DNA of 64,000 bases from Burkholderiales bacterium (lineage in GTDB: Bacteria; Pseudomonadota; Gammaproteobacteria; Burkholderiales; Ga0077523), in the NCBI GenBank assembly GCA_019745565.1, contig JAIESW010000037.1, forward strand, positions 23,952 to 87,951, written 5' to 3'. Below, piece by piece: positions 30,357 to 42,926 of the stretch. Both the position numbers and the translations under genes were made by a program. The notes beneath the pieces were generated by a model. The model was not told the origin of the DNA, made no database searches, and was given only the letters and a program-made list of their open reading frames with translations. How positions within the stretch are numbered: the stretch's first letter is position 1; each line of letters begins with the position of its first letter.

Positions 30357-32907
30357 CGCCGGCCAGGCGTTTCAGCTCGTAGAGCAGATCCAGAGCCTCG
30401 CGAGGGGCCAGTCCATCGGGGTCGATGGCGGCGAGACGGGCGAGCAGCGGCTGTGCATCCGGTCCGGTCGCTTCGACGGCAACAGGCGGGGGCGCACCGA
30501 AGAACAGGTCGCCCTGAGGACTAGCAGCGGATTCGAGGTCGGTCAGCTTGCGGCGCGCGTTGCGGATGACGGCGCCGGGAACGCCGGCGAGCTGCGCGAC
30601 CTGCAAGCCGTAGCTCTGCGACGCCGGTCCTTCCTCGACGGCATGCAGGAACACGATGCGGTCCTTGTGCTCGACGGCGTCGAGGTGGACGTTGGCTACC
30701 TCGCGATAGTCCTCGGCGAGGCGGGTCAATTCGAAGTAGTGGGTCGCGAACAGGGTGTACGCACGGTTCTTCTCCACCAGGTGGCGGGCGATGGCCCACG
30801 CCAGCGCGAGACCATCGAAGGTCGATGTGCCGCGGCCGATCTCGTCCATCAACACCAGCGAACGCTCGGTCGCGTTGTGCAGGATGTTGGCTGCCTCCGT
30901 CATTTCCACCATGAAGGTGGACCGGCCACCGGCGAGATCGTCCGCGGCACCGATGCGCGTGAAGATGCGATCGATCGGTCCGAGGCGCGCCCGGGTCGCC
31001 GGCACGAAGCAACCGCAATGCGCCAGCAGGGTGATGAGCGCCACCTGCCGCATGTACGTGGACTTGCCGCCCATGTTGGGGCCGGTGATGAGCAGCATCC
31101 GCCGCGCGTCGTGGAGGCGTGTGTCGTTCGGGACGAAGTTCTCCACCTGCCGTTCCACTACGGGGTGGCGGCCGGCTTCGATCTCGAGCAGGTCTTCATC
31201 GACCAATTCGGGCGCCACCAGCCCCAGGACTTGCGCCCGCTCGCCGAACGTGGACAGCACGTCGAGCTCCGCCAACGCAGCGGCAGCGTTCTGGAGTGCC
31301 GGTATGTGCGGCGCCAGCCATTCCAGCAGTTCCTCGTACAGCAGCTTTTCGCGCGCCAGCGCGCGGTCCTGGGCGGACAGCGCCTTGTCCTCGAATGCCT
31401 TCAGCTCCGGCGTGATGTAGCGCTCGGCGTTCTTCAGCGTCTGGCGGCGGCGGTAGTCGTCCGGCACCTTGTCGGCATTGGCGTTGGTCACCTCGATGTA
31501 GAAGCCGTGCACCCGGTTGTACTCGACCTTCAGGTTGGCGATGCCGGTGCGCTCCCGTTCGCGCGCTTCGAGCTGCAACAGGAAGGTGCCGCTGTCGCTC
31601 TGCAGGGAACGCAATTCGTCGAGATCGGGATCGAACCCATCAGCAATGACACCGCCGTCGCGGATGGTCGAGGCGGGTGTCTCGAGCAGAGTGCGTCGCA
31701 GCCGGTCCGCGATGGCCGGATCGACGGAGAGCGCGGTGGCCAGTTCGGCAATGCGAGGAGTGTCGCAGGCCGACAGCTGGACGGCGATTTCGGGTGCGCG
31801 CGCGAGCGTGTCGCGCAACCCGGACAGGTCGCGGGGCCGCGCGCTCTTGAGCGCGACGCGCGCGGTGATGCGCTCCACGTCGACGCATTCCCGCAGTACC
31901 GTGCGCAGCGATTCCCCGATGCCTTCCTGCATCACGGCGACCGCGGCCAGACGGCCGCGCAACGTCGCGCGATCGCGCAACGGGTGATGCAGCCAGTGCC
32001 GCATCAGCCGGCTGCCCATGCTGGTGGAGCACGTGTCCAGCACCGACAGCAGGGTCGGCGCGGGTTCGCCGCGCAATGTCTCCGAGATCTCGAGATTCCG
32101 GCGGGTGGCGGGGTCCAGAACCACCACCGCATCGGATTGCTCGACGTTCAGTTCGCGGACGTGAGCCAGCGTCGCGGCCTGCGTGGTGCGGGCGTACTGC
32201 ACCAGAGCGCCCGCGGCACCGAGAGCCGGGCCCAGCCCGTCGGCACCGAATCCGGCCAGGTCGCGGGTACCGAACTGCTCGCACAGCAGTCGCTGGGCGG
32301 CCTCGATATCGAAGTGCCACGGCGGCAGCCGCTTGAGCGCGATCCCGGAGCCTTCCAGGGTGGCTCCACCATCGTCGTCGGCGAACAGGATCTCTGCCGG
32401 TGCGAGGCGCGACAACTCCGAGGCGAGCTCGCCGGGATTCGTTTCCAGCACGCGCAGCCGCCCGGAACTCAACGAAAGCCACGCGAGGCCCAACACGCCC
32501 TTCGCGCGCGCCAGCGCCAGCAGCACGTTGTCGCGCCGGTCGTCGAGCAGAGCGGCATCGGTCAGCGTGCCGGGTGTGACGATGCGCTGCACCTGCCGCT
32601 CGACCGGACCCTTGGATGTGGCCGGGTCACCGATCTGCTCGCAGATCGCGACCGACTCGCCCTGTTTCACCAGTTTCGCGAGGTACTGCTCCACGGCGTG
32701 GAAAGGCACGCCGGCCATCTTGATGGGCTCGCCAGCGGAAGCGCCGCGCTTGGTGAGGGTGATGTCGAGCAGCTTCGCGGCGCGTTCGGCGTCTTCGAAG
32801 AACAGCTCGTAGAAATCCCCCATGCGATAGAACAGCAGCTTGTCCGGATGCTGCGCCTTGATGCGCAGGTACTGCTGCATGACCGGAGTGTGCTGTGGGG
32901 CGTTCAT
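30346..32907 (-). CDS. mutS: DNA mismatch repair protein MutS
   Basis: Mismatch-recognition ATPase of 853 residues. The N-terminal mismatch-binding segment has the essential FYELF ([18 protein letters not shown]), and the ATPase Walker [10 protein letters not shown] lies near residues 609-617. Walker B and the segment [12 protein letters not shown] are intact. The length equals the E. coli protein. The ATG at 32907 ([13 protein letters not shown]) is preferred to a TTG four codons upstream. The mutL partner is not in the window. Confidence 0.96.
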   Translation of the reverse strand: MNAPQHTPVMQQYLRIKAQHPDKLLFYRMGDFYELFFEDAERAAKLLDITLTKRGASAGEPIKMAGVPFHAVEQYLAKLVKQGESVAICEQIGDPATSKGPVERQVQRIVTPGTLTDAALLDDRRDNVLLALARAKGVLGLAWLSLSSGRLRVLETNPGELASELSRLAPAEILFADDDGGATLEGSGIALKRLPPWHFDIEAAQRLLCEQFGTRDLAGFGADGLGPALGAAGALVQYARTTQAATLAHVRELNVEQSDAVVVLDPATRRNLEISETLRGEPAPTLLSVLDTCSTSMGSRLMRHWLHHPLRDRATLRGRLAAVAVMQEGIGESLRTVLRECVDVERITARVALKSARPRDLSGLRDTLARAPEIAVQLSACDTPRIAELATALSVDPAIADRLRRTLLETPASTIRDGGVIADGFDPDLDELRSLQSDSGTFLLQLEARERERTGIANLKVEYNRVHGFYIEVTNANADKVPDDYRRRQTLKNAERYITPELKAFEDKALSAQDRALAREKLLYEELLEWLAPHIPALQNAAAALAELDVLSTFGERAQVLGLVAPELVDEDLLEIEAGRHPVVERQVENFVPNDTRLHDARRMLLITGPNMGGKSTYMRQVALITLLAHCGCFVPATRARLGPIDRIFTRIGAADDLAGGRSTFMVEMTEAANILHNATERSLVLMDEIGRGTSTFDGLALAWAIARHLVEKNRAYTLFATHYFELTRLAEDYREVANVHLDAVEHKDRIVFLHAVEEGPASQSYGLQVAQLAGVPGAVIRNARRKLTDLESAASPQGDLFFGAPPPVAVEATGPDAQPLLARLAAIDPDGLAPREALDLLYELKRLAGDAS

Positions 32908-33050
32908 GCCGTGCGTCAATCCAGGCTATGGGTTCGCGCCGCGCCGGGCGACACGACGGAGGTCATGGTCCATGGCAACATGCCGGCCTTCGCAATTGCC
33001 CGAACGGAATCGATGCCCGTCCCGACCATCCTCGCGTTGCCGTCGCCGGT

Positions 33051-33851
33051 CTACGCCGCCCGCAGCGCCGGCGTCAGATGAGCCCCGATCACCTGCAGCA
33101 TCTGCGGGAAGATCTTCGGGTTGCCCGCCACGATCATCCCTTTCTGCAGATAGCCATCGTTGCCCTGCAGGTCACCCACCAGCCCGCCGGCTTCCTGGAT
33201 CATCAGCGCACCAGCCGCCATGTCCCACGGAGAGAGACCGATCTCCCAGAACCCGTCGAGACGACCGGCCGCGACATTGGCGAGGTCGAGTGCGGCCGCG
33301 CCGGGTCGGCGGATGCCTGCCGTCTTGTGCATGAAGTCCTTCATCATCGCCACGTAGGCGTCGGTATGCTCCTGGATGCGGAACGGAAAGCCGGTTCCGA
33401 CCAGCGTGTCGATGAGCTTCTCGCGCTTGGAAACGCGCAGGCGCCGATCGTTGAGGAATGCACCGCTGCCACGAGAGGCGGTGAAGAGGTCGTTGCGGAC
33501 CGGGTCGTAGATCACGCCGTGGGTCAGCACACCCTTCAGCGTCATCGCGATGGAGACGCAGTAGACCGGAAAGCCGTGAAGGAAGTTGGTGGTGCCGTCG
33601 AGCGGGTCGATGATCCATACGTGGTCGGATTCGCCCGAGGGACCGCTTTCCTCGCCGAGGAAGGCGTGGTCCGGATAGGCGGTCCGCAGCGTGTCGATGA
33701 TCGCCTCCTCGGCCGCCTTGTCGACTTCGGAGACGAGGTCGTTCAGCGACTTGTGGCGGACGGTGAGGATGTCGAGGTTGTCCGACGCGCGTGCGATGAT
33801 GCTGCCGGCGCGTCGCGCGGCCTTCACCGCGATGTTGAGCATGGGATGCAT
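33051..33851 (-). CDS. suhB: Inositol-1-monophosphatase / Nus factor SuhB
   Basis: Mg-dependent phosphatase of 266 residues that also acts in rRNA antitermination in E. coli. The metal-binding motifs are Glu67-Glu68 (GEES), DPLDGT at 82-87 and the C-terminal WDMAAG. The ATG at 33851 matches the usual N-terminus ([13 protein letters not shown]). A -10-like TAGAAT lies on the minus strand at about 33883-33888. It is divergent from trmJ, the arrangement seen in many proteobacteria. Confidence 0.93.
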   Translation of the reverse strand: MHPMLNIAVKAARRAGSIIARASDNLDILTVRHKSLNDLVSEVDKAAEEAIIDTLRTAYPDHAFLGEESGPSGESDHVWIIDPLDGTTNFLHGFPVYCVSIAMTLKGVLTHGVIYDPVRNDLFTASRGSGAFLNDRRLRVSKREKLIDTLVGTGFPFRIQEHTDAYVAMMKDFMHKTAGIRRPGAAALDLANVAAGRLDGFWEIGLSPWDMAAGALMIQEAGGLVGDLQGNDGYLQKGMIVAGNPKIFPQMLQVIGAHLTPALRAA

Positions 33852-33922
33852 GGTGGGCGCCGCGGAATAGCGAAAGACGCGCATTCTAGCCGATGGGGTG
33901 CCTCCTTCCGGAGCGCGCTGGC

Positions 33923-34648
33923 GTGAGCGATCGTTTGGCGCGCGTGCGCATCGTGCTGTCGCACCCAACCCATCCGGGCAACATCGGTGCGACCGCGCGG
34001 GCGATGAAGACCATGGGACTGACGCAACTCGTGCTGGTGAATCCGAAGCGCTTTCCGGACCCCCAGGCCGATGCGCTGTCGTCGAACGCGCTCGACGTGC
34101 TGGGTGCCGCCAAGGTGGTCGGGTCGCTGGACGAGGCGCTCGCCGGAACCGTACTCGCTGTGGCGACAGTCAGTCATACCTACGAGATGGCGCCGGAACT
34201 GGTCACTTGCCGTGAAGCAGCAGCCCGCGCCGTGCACGATGCAGCCTCCGGCGACGTAGCTCTGGTGTTCGGCACCGAGGCGAACGGACTCGCGGTCGAC
34301 GAGGTGCTGAAGTGCTCGCTGCTCGCGCACATTCCCTCCAATCCCGATTACACGTCGCTCAATCTCGCGCAGGCGGTGCAGGTGTTCGCGTACGAAATCC
34401 GGATCGCGGCGTTGGGCGACAGGGTGCCCGATGTCGACCGTGCCGCGTTGCCGACCTTCGACGACATGCAGCACCTGCACGCCCATCTCGAGGAGGTCCT
34501 TGCCGGCATCGGGTTCTTCGATCCGGAGAATCCCAAGAAGCTTTTGCCGCGGTTGCGGCGCCTGATCGCCAAGGCGCGGTTGGACCAGGAAGAAGTGCGC
34601 ATCCTGCGCGGCCTGCTCAACTCGGTGACGCGCGTCCGCAAGAGTTGA
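33923..34648 (+). CDS. trmJ: tRNA (cytidine/uridine-2'-O-)-methyltransferase TrmJ
   Basis: SPOUT-class methyltransferase that modifies position 32 of tRNAs. The 241-residue protein shows the family pattern [22 protein letters not shown], then FGTEANGL and [17 protein letters not shown] as the knot motifs. The GTG at 33923 was chosen because GGAG stands 9 bases upstream and the homology begins soon after; an ATG at 33893 would add ten residues and cannot be excluded. It is followed by cysE in the same direction. Confidence 0.9.
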   Translation: MSDRLARVRIVLSHPTHPGNIGATARAMKTMGLTQLVLVNPKRFPDPQADALSSNALDVLGAAKVVGSLDEALAGTVLAVATVSHTYEMAPELVTCREAAARAVHDAASGDVALVFGTEANGLAVDEVLKCSLLAHIPSNPDYTSLNLAQAVQVFAYEIRIAALGDRVPDVDRAALPTFDDMQHLHAHLEEVLAGIGFFDPENPKKLLPRLRRLIAKARLDQEEVRILRGLLNSVTRVRKS

Positions 34649-34707
34649 CCGCGACGCTCGGGCTTCAGTAACGTGCCCGGTTCACGCGAGGAAGGGCGAG
34701 GCTGGAC

Positions 34708-35460
34708 ATGCTGGCGAAGGTGAGGGAAGAGATCCGGGTGGTGTTTGACCGCGACCCCGCGGCACGCTCCGCTTGGGAGGTCATCACCTGTTATCCCGGC
34801 TTCCACGCGCTGCTGTTCCACCGGCTCGCCCATCGATTGTGGCTGTGGAAGCTGCGCTGGTTCGCTCGCTGGGTATCGGCCGTGGCGCGCTGGCTGACCG
34901 GCATCGAGATCCATCCGGGTGCGCGGATCGGCCGCCGGTTCTTCATTGATCACGGCATGGGGGTGGTGATCGGTGAAACCGCCGAGATCGGTGACGACTG
35001 CACGCTGTACCACGGCGTCACGCTGGGCGGTACATCCTGGAACAAGGGCAAGCGGCATCCGACCCTGGGACAGGGCGTGGTCATCGGGGCCGGCGCCAAG
35101 GTGCTGGGTCCCGTCACGGTCGGTGACAGCGCCAAGATCGGGTCGAACGCGGTGGTGGTGCGCGACGTTCCGGCGGGCAGCACGGCGGTGGGCATCCCGG
35201 CCCGCATCATCGCGCCCGGCGAAGGCGAAACCCGGGAGCAACGCGCTGAAAAGATGGGATTTTCCGCCTATGCGGTGGGAGCCGACATGAACGACCCGAT
35301 GGTCAAGGCGATCCACGGCCTGATCGATCACATGGCCGTCCAGGAAAAGCAGATCGCGGCGCTGCAAACGGAAATTCAAAGACTTGGCGGCCATGTGGAC
35401 GATTCGAAGGCGACCGCCGACAAGTTCGACCCGGCCTATCTGAACCGGATTGTTGACTGA
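34708..35460 (+). CDS. cysE: Serine O-acetyltransferase
   Basis: First enzyme of cysteine synthesis: L-serine plus acetyl-CoA to O-acetylserine. The 250-residue protein has an N-terminal helical part and a left-handed beta helix of hexapeptide repeats from about 65 to 175 ([35 protein letters not shown]). It is the EpsC/CysE type often found beside iscR. The C-terminal tail is longer than in plant enzymes. The gene end overlaps the iscR promoter and IscR box, linking sulfur supply to Fe-S assembly. Confidence 0.95.
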   Translation: MLAKVREEIRVVFDRDPAARSAWEVITCYPGFHALLFHRLAHRLWLWKLRWFARWVSAVARWLTGIEIHPGARIGRRFFIDHGMGVVIGETAEIGDDCTLYHGVTLGGTSWNKGKRHPTLGQGVVIGAGAKVLGPVTVGDSAKIGSNAVVVRDVPAGSTAVGIPARIIAPGEGETREQRAEKMGFSAYAVGADMNDPMVKAIHGLIDHMAVQEKQIAALQTEIQRLGGHVDDSKATADKFDPAYLNRIVD

Positions 35461-35482
35461 AAAAGTCGGTCAATCGTATACT
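35449..35482 (+). promoter_or_regulatory. iscR promoter with overlapping IscR type 1 box
   Basis: A sigma-70 promoter TTGACT (35453-35458) - 18 bp - TATACT (35477-35482) lies across the cysE stop codon. The segment 35449-35473 fits the E. coli type 1 IscR consensus at most positions: ATTGTT, then GACT, an A-rich centre, GTC and GG. The box covers the -35 hexamer, so holo-IscR should repress its own suf operon when Fe-S clusters are plentiful. Confidence 0.7.
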
Positions 35483-35572
35483 TGAGCAAAATAATCAGGT
35501 ACCCGACTGAAGCGTCGAGGGGCGCACACGGGCCGGCAGCACCCTGAGGTCCAACCTATTTCCGAGGACGCC

Positions 35573-36064
35573 ATGCGACTCACCACGAAGGGCCGTTTTG
35601 CAGTCACCGCCATGATCGATCTCGCGCTGCGCGACGGAGAAGGTCCCGTCACCCTGGCCGACATCAGCGAGCGGCAGAAGATTTCGCTCTCCTATCTCGA
35701 GCAGTTGTTCGGCCGCCTGCGGCGCAAAGGGCTGGTCAACAGCACCCGTGGCCCGGGCGGCGGCTACACGCTGGCGAAGAAGACCGTGGACGTCTCGGTG
35801 GCCGACGTCATCCTGGCGGTGGACGAGCCGATCGACGCGACCCAGTGCGGCGGCAAGGAAAACTGTCACGACGACCGTAAATGCCTCACGCACGACCTTT
35901 GGACCCGGCTCAACACCCATATCTTCGATTACCTGCAGGCAGTGACGCTGGCCCAGCTCGTCGCGGAACAGCGCGACCCGGCGAAACAGCCGCAGGTGGT
36001 GGAAATGCCCGAACGGCGCGGCTCCCGCTGCGACCAGGGCAAGGAGCCGGCGGTATCGGCTTGA
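35573..36064 (+). CDS. iscR: Rrf2 family Fe-S regulator IscR
   Basis: [2Fe-2S]-sensing transcription factor of 163 residues. The winged HTH occupies the N-terminus ([19 protein letters not shown]), and the cluster ligands Cys92, Cys98, Cys104 and His107 are present at exactly the E. coli spacing ([16 protein letters not shown]). It heads the SUF operon rather than an ISC operon, and has its own IscR-type box upstream. Confidence 0.95.
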   Translation: MRLTTKGRFAVTAMIDLALRDGEGPVTLADISERQKISLSYLEQLFGRLRRKGLVNSTRGPGGGYTLAKKTVDVSVADVILAVDEPIDATQCGGKENCHDDRKCLTHDLWTRLNTHIFDYLQAVTLAQLVAEQRDPAKQPQVVEMPERRGSRCDQGKEPAVSA

Positions 36065-36090
36065 TGGGCAGTCATCAGGAGGCAGCGACA

Positions 36091-36414
36091 GTGGCGATCA
36101 CGTTGACCGAAAACGCGGCGAAGCACATCCGCAACTCCATCGTCGCCAAGCGTGGCGGGATGGGCTTGCGCTTGGGCGTGCGCAAGGTGGGCTGTTCAGG
36201 ACTCGCCTACACCTTCGACGTGGCGGAGGCGGTGGGCTCCGACGACCGGTTGTTCGAAGCGCACGACGCGAAGGTCGTGGTGGACCAGGAAGCGCTGCGC
36301 GTCCTGGACGGTTCGACCCTCGATTTCGTCCGCGACGGCTTCAAGGAAGTCTTCAAGGTCGAGAACCCCAACGCCAAGAGCCAGTGCGGCTGCGGCGAGA
36401 GCTTCAACGTCTAG
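36091..36414 (+). CDS. sufA: A-type Fe-S carrier protein (SufA/IscA/ErpA family)
   Basis: Fe-S carrier of 107 residues that passes clusters from the scaffold to target proteins. The three cluster cysteines are Cys35 (VGCSG), Cys99 and Cys101 (CGCGESF), the invariant HesB/IscA set. The GTG at 36091 has AGGAGG 8 bases upstream, which decides the start over an upstream open frame. It lies between iscR and sufB, hence the symbol sufA by position; sequence alone does not separate the subfamilies. Confidence 0.9.
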   Translation: MAITLTENAAKHIRNSIVAKRGGMGLRLGVRKVGCSGLAYTFDVAEAVGSDDRLFEAHDAKVVVDQEALRVLDGSTLDFVRDGFKEVFKVENPNAKSQCGCGESFNV

Positions 36415-36431
36415 AACGCGGAACGGAAGCG

Positions 36432-38646
<2,215 letters not shown>

Positions 38647-38647
<1 letters not shown>

Positions 38648-39954
38648 TGGACGCCGCCAGCAACGCGTTCCGCGACAGCCTGCTCGCGGGCCAGTCCGCC
38701 GTCGCTGCCGGGCGGCAGGCGTGGGTCAATCGCCTGCGCGCCGAAGCGCTCGAGCGGGCCAACGCGCTGGCCGTGCCGACGGTGCGCGACGAGGACTGGC
38801 GCTTCACCGACCTGTCACCGCTCTATCGGGTTGCGTTTCGCGCGGCTGACACCTACGTGCCGCAGGCCGCCCAGCTTGCGCCGTGGATCGTGCCGGAGGC
38901 TGGCGCACGCCTCGTGTTCGTGGATGGCCGGTTCGCACCGTCGTTGTCGGCGTTGCCGACTGCCGATACGCCGTTGTTCGCAGCACCGCTGGCGACCGGA
39001 ATCGAGCGCCACGGTCCCGTTGTGGAAGCACGGCTCGGGCAGATCGCCGGGTTCCAGCAGGATCTCTTCGTCGCTCTGAACACGGCCTATCTGCAGGATG
39101 GGGCCATGCTGGTCGCGGCGGCCCACCAGAAGGTTGCCGAACCGGTGCACGTGCTGTTCGTCAGCACCCAGAAGGACGTGGCCGTCCATCCGCGGGTGCT
39201 GGTGATCGCGGAATCCGGTGCGGAACTCACGCTGGTCGAGGACTACGTGACGCTGCACGATGGGGCGTACTGCGTGAACGCAGTGACCGAGATCACCGTG
39301 GCGCCGAACGCGCTGGTGCATCACGTCAAACTGCAGCGCGACAGCAAGGCGGCCTACCACGTGGCCACCGGCACGGTCCGCCTCGAACGCGACGGCCGAT
39401 ACCGCTCGAACAGCATAGCGCTCGGTGCGCGCATCTCGCGTCAGAACCTCAACGTGGTCCAGGCTGGTCCCAACACCGAATGCCATCTGGACGGTCTGGC
39501 GCTCATCGCCGGTCGCCAGCTGGCCGACACCCACAGCTTCATCGATCACGCGCTGCCCCATGGCACCAGCCGGCAACTGCACAAGTGCGTGGCCGGTGGC
39601 GGTGCGCATGCCGTGTTCAACGGCCGGGTGCTGGTGCGGCCGGACGCCCAGCAGACCGATTCCGCCCAGCAGAACCGCAACCTGCTGCTGTCGGACAAGG
39701 CCCACGTGGACACCAAGCCGCAGCTCGAGATCTTCGCCGACGACGTCAAATGCGCACACGGCGCGACCGTCGGGCAGCTTGAAGCGGAAGAAGTGTTCTA
39801 TCTACGCAGCCGGGGCCTCGACGACACCGCGGCGCGCAACCTGCTCACCTATGCATTTGCCGCCGACATCGTGAACCGCATCCCCTTGCCCTCGCTGGCG
39901 GCGCAACTGCGCGCCACGGTGCTGGAGCAGACCGGTGCCAAGGAACTCGCCTGA
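38647..39954 (+). CDS. sufD: Fe-S cluster assembly protein SufD
   Basis: SufB paralogue that completes the SufBC2D scaffold and takes part in iron acquisition. The 435-residue protein has a variable helical N-terminus (1-110) and the SufB/D beta-helix core. A conserved His near the C-terminus lies in KCAHGATVGQLEAEEVFYL. It is coupled to sufC and sufS by one-base overlaps (TGATG). Confidence 0.94.
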
Positions 39955-41216
39955 TGACCGCAGCCAACGCCCTCAAGACCGCTGCGCCGACTTCGACCTT
40001 CGACGTCGAGCGCTACCGTGCCGATTTTCCGATCCTCGCAAACGTGCATCCGCACGGCAAGCCGCTTATCTACCTGGACAACGGCGCGAGCAGCCAGATG
40101 CCGCAGCAGGTCATCGACCGCCTGGTGCGCTACCAGACCCACGAGCACGCGAACATCCATCGCGGTGTCCACACGCTGTCCGAGACAGCGACCAGGGCCT
40201 ACGAGCACGCACGGAAGCAGGTGCAGCACTTCCTCAACGCCAAGGAAGACCGCGAGATCGTCTTCACGTCCAACGTTACCGACTCCATCAACCTGGTGGC
40301 GCACGGCTTCGGTCGCGCGTTCGTCGGCGAGGGTGACGAAGTCATCATCACCCACCTGGAACATCACGCCAACATCGTGCCGTGGCAGATGCTGTGCGAG
40401 GAGAAGGGTGCCAAGCTCAAGGTCGTGCCCATCGACGATTCCGGGGCGCTGATCCTCGAAGCCTACGAGAAGCTCTTCTCGCCGCGCACCAAGCTGGTGT
40501 CCGTCACCCACGTGTCGAACGCGCTGGGCACCATCAATCCGGTCAAGGAGATGATCGAGATAGCGCATCGCCACGGCGTGCCCATCATGATCGACGGCGC
40601 CCAGGCGGTGCAGCACATGCCGGTGGACGTGCAGGCGCTCGACTGCGACTTCTACGCCTTCACCGGCCACAAGGTCTTCGGCCCCACGGGTATCGGCGTG
40701 CTGTACGGCAAGGCCGAATGGCTCAACAAGATGAAGCCGTTCCGCGGCGGCGGCGACATGATCCTCTCGGTGACGTTCGAGAAGACCACCTACAACGCGA
40801 TCCCGTTCAAGTTCGAGGCCGGCACGCCGCCCATCGCGCAGGCCATCGCGCTCGGCGAGGCGGTGGAGTACGTGCAGCGCATCGGTCTCGATCGCATCGC
40901 CGCCCACGAACACGATCTGCTGACGTACGCCACCGAGCGGTTGCAGGCCATCGACGGCGTGCGCATCTACGGTACGGCGCAGCAGAAGGCCGCCGTGGTC
41001 TCGTTCTACGTGAACGATGTCCATCCGCACGACGTCGGCACCCTGCTCAACGAGGAGGGCGTGGCGGTGCGGACCGGCCACCATTGCGCACAGCCAGTGA
41101 TGCAGCGCTTCGGCATTCCCGCCACGGCGCGTGCGTCGTTCGCCTTCTATAACAAGTTCGAAGAAGTGGACGCGCTCGCCGCCGCGATCCGCAAGGTGCA
41201 GAAGCTGTTCGCGTGA
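39954..41216 (+). CDS. sufS: Cysteine desulfurase SufS
   Basis: PLP-dependent group II cysteine desulfurase of 420 residues that delivers persulfide sulfur to the scaffold. The PLP lysine is Lys240 (FTGHKVFGPTG) and the catalytic cysteine is Cys378 (RTGHHCAQPVM). A SufE gene is absent; the adjacent SufU is the likely sulfur acceptor. A family C repeat of 164 bases separates it from sufU. Confidence 0.95.
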   Translation: MTAANALKTAAPTSTFDVERYRADFPILANVHPHGKPLIYLDNGASSQMPQQVIDRLVRYQTHEHANIHRGVHTLSETATRAYEHARKQVQHFLNAKEDREIVFTSNVTDSINLVAHGFGRAFVGEGDEVIITHLEHHANIVPWQMLCEEKGAKLKVVPIDDSGALILEAYEKLFSPRTKLVSVTHVSNALGTINPVKEMIEIAHRHGVPIMIDGAQAVQHMPVDVQALDCDFYAFTGHKVFGPTGIGVLYGKAEWLNKMKPFRGGGDMILSVTFEKTTYNAIPFKFEAGTPPIAQAIALGEAVEYVQRIGLDRIAAHEHDLLTYATERLQAIDGVRIYGTAQQKAAVVSFYVNDVHPHDVGTLLNEEGVAVRTGHHCAQPVMQRFGIPATARASFAFYNKFEEVDALAAAIRKVQKLFA

Positions 41217-41380
41217 TATGAGATTCCCCCCGACAGGCCTGCGGCTTCTCCCCCCTGAGATGTCAGCGGTCATGACTGGGCAGCGCCCAGCGCAGCTGGG
41301 GCGCACGGCCCCTCCCGTGCTGCTTGAGCGGTGGGTGAGGGGGCCAGCCCTCTTGGGGCGGCCCGGCGAGGGCTGAGTTC
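41217..41380. repeat. Intra-operonic repeat family C between sufS and sufU
   Basis: This noncoding insert starts with CCCCCCGACAGGCCTGCGGC and ends with the arm pair AGCCCTC...GAGGGCT followed by TGAGTT just before the sufU ATG. The same start and end modules occur between flhB and flhA and, shortened, between motC and motD. The terminal GAGGG lies 8 bases before the ATG and is the only Shine-Dalgarno sequence of sufU. Confidence 0.8.
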
Positions 41381-41860
41381 ATGACCGACGCCAAGCAGCT
41401 CTACCAGGAAGTGATCCTCGATCACAACCGCAAGCCCCGCAACTACGGCAAGCTCGCGGATGCGACCCATCGGTCGGAGGGGTTGAATCCGCTCTGCGGC
41501 GATCACATCTGGCTCAACCTCAAGGTATCGGGCGACCTCATCGAGAGTGTGGCGTTCGAGGGTCAGTCCTGTGCCATCTGCAAGGCTTCGGCTTCGATGA
41601 TGACCGCCAACGTGAAGGGCAAGTCGATCGCCGCTGTCGAGCAACTGGTCGAGGAGTTCCGCGGCATGGCCACGGGCACCCTGGACGTGGCGAACGAACC
41701 CAACCATCTCGGCCGCCTGACGGTGTTCGCCGGCGTGAAGGACCTGCCTTCGCGGGTGAAGTGCGCCGTCCTGCCCTGGCACACGCTGCACGCTGCCGTG
41801 CAATCCCAATCCGTCGTCAGTACTGAGGGCGACAACGACCCCGTGGCTCAGAGCGCCTGA
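41381..41860 (+). CDS. sufU: SufU/IscU-like sulfur transfer or scaffold protein
   Basis: IscU-fold protein of 159 residues. Zn/cluster ligands are Cys39 and Asp41 (NPLCGD), Cys64 (GQSCAICKAS) and Cys128 (RVKCAVLPWHTL). The insertion between the second and third ligand region matches SufU, the Zn-dependent sulfur acceptor of SufS, rather than IscU. Its place directly after sufS supports this. Translation probably depends on the repeat-derived ribosome site. Confidence 0.88.
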   Translation: MTDAKQLYQEVILDHNRKPRNYGKLADATHRSEGLNPLCGDHIWLNLKVSGDLIESVAFEGQSCAICKASASMMTANVKGKSIAAVEQLVEEFRGMATGTLDVANEPNHLGRLTVFAGVKDLPSRVKCAVLPWHTLHAAVQSQSVVSTEGDNDPVAQSA

Positions 41861-41882
41861 GCCGTCTCCCATCCGTTCTCCG

Positions 41883-42449
41883 ATGCCCAAGATCGCCGAA
41901 GTCGAACACACGCCGAACCCGAACGCGATGAAGTTCATCCTCAAGGAGCCGCTCACGTGGGGCATCGCGCACTCGTACGATTCGGCCGAGGAGGCGAAGG
42001 ACGATCCGCTGGCGCGAGCGATCTTCGAGAACGAGCACGTGACCAACGTGTTCTACGTGGATCACTGGCTCACGGTGACCCAGGACGGCCAGGCCGAATG
42101 GTCCAGCCTGCTCAAGAAGGTGGCGGTGCCGATCCGCGAAGCGGCAGCAGCCGAAGACCAGTCGGAGAGCTACGGGACCGCCAGCGCCGCGTTGCTGGAC
42201 GATCCCAACCTGTCCGAGGCGGATCGCGAGAAGCTGATGGCCATCAGCCAACTGCTCGATGAGCGGGTGCGTCCCTACCTCCAAGGCGACGGCGGCGACC
42301 TGTACATCGTCGGTCTCGAAGGCAACGAACTGCGTGTGCACTACCAGGGGGCCTGCGGCAGTTGCCCGAGTTCGCTGTCGGGGACGCTGTCCGGGATCGA
42401 GAGCCTAGTACATCAGGTGGACCCAGATCTGGAAGTCGTGCCGGTGTGA
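41883..42449 (+). CDS. Nfu-type Fe-S carrier (Nfu_N plus NifU C-terminal domain)
   Basis: Late-acting [4Fe-4S] carrier of 188 residues. The N-terminal Nfu domain (EHTPNPNAMKFIL) is of the mitochondrial NFU1-like type, and the C-terminal NifU domain has the cluster motif Cys158-Gly-Ser-Cys161 in ACGSCPSS. The two parts are joined by a helical linker. It sits 22 bases behind sufU and probably delivers clusters to lipoate synthase or dehydratases. Confidence 0.9.
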   Translation: MPKIAEVEHTPNPNAMKFILKEPLTWGIAHSYDSAEEAKDDPLARAIFENEHVTNVFYVDHWLTVTQDGQAEWSSLLKKVAVPIREAAAAEDQSESYGTASAALLDDPNLSEADREKLMAISQLLDERVRPYLQGDGGDLYIVGLEGNELRVHYQGACGSCPSSLSGTLSGIESLVHQVDPDLEVVPV

Positions 42450-42483
42450 GCCCCCGGCTTGAGAGCGGACCGAACGATCTTTC

Positions 42484-42804
42484 GTGAGTGACTGGGTCAC
42501 CGTCGGCCGCGTCGAAGATATCGCGCCCGGCGACCATCGGGTGGTGGACGCGGACGGCACGCGCATCCTGGTCTTCAACATCGACGGTTCGTTCTACGCG
42601 ATCGAGGACGTCTGCACCCATGATGGGGGCGTGCTGTCAGGCGGCGGCGTGGAGGGGGATCAGGTGATCTGCCCGCGGCATGGGGCGCGGTTCTGCATTC
42701 GGACCGGCGAAGCCCTTACCGCACCTGCCTATGAGCCGACGGCTGCGTTTCCCGTGAAAGAGGAGGGCGGCCAGGTCTTCGTGCGCGACGATCGGTGGGA
42801 TTGA
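42484..42804 (+). CDS. Rieske-type [2Fe-2S] ferredoxin
   Basis: Small soluble Rieske protein of 106 residues with the two ligand boxes Cys44-Thr-His46 (CTHDGG) and Cys63-Pro-Arg-His66 (CPRHGARF). It resembles the electron carriers of ring-hydroxylating dioxygenases and NirD-like proteins. At the end of the SUF operon it may supply electrons for cluster assembly. The GTG start at 42484 fits the usual N-terminus. A family A repeat follows the stop codon after 10 bases. Confidence 0.9.
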   Translation: MSDWVTVGRVEDIAPGDHRVVDADGTRILVFNIDGSFYAIEDVCTHDGGVLSGGGVEGDQVICPRHGARFCIRTGEALTAPAYEPTAAFPVKEEGGQVFVRDDRWD

Positions 42805-42814
42805 TCGTTGGCCG

Positions 42815-42905
42815 GCCCCCATCCCAACCTTCCCCCACCTTCAGGTGTGGGAAGGGGTGTACATCCCCTCCCCCAGCTTGGCTGGGGGAGGGTTAGGGTG
42901 GGGGC
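42815..42905. repeat. Palindromic repeat family A, full copy (91 bp)
   Basis: Terminal arms GCCCCCATCCCAACC (42815-42829) and GGTTAGGGTGGGGGC (42891-42905) enclose two hairpins. The first has CACCT/AGGTG where the copy at 22958 has CGAC/GTCG, so pairing is conserved while sequence changed. The second is CCCTCCCCCAGC / GCTGGGGGAGGG with a TTG loop. It lies between convergent genes at the end of the SUF operon. Confidence 0.9.
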
Positions 42906-42926
42906 TCGTCCGTAAGAACGCCACGC

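Noticed and set aside
30289..33081. A 930-codon plus-strand open frame over mutS
   Set aside because: It is antisense to a full-length MutS with all motifs, and its translation has no recognisable fold.
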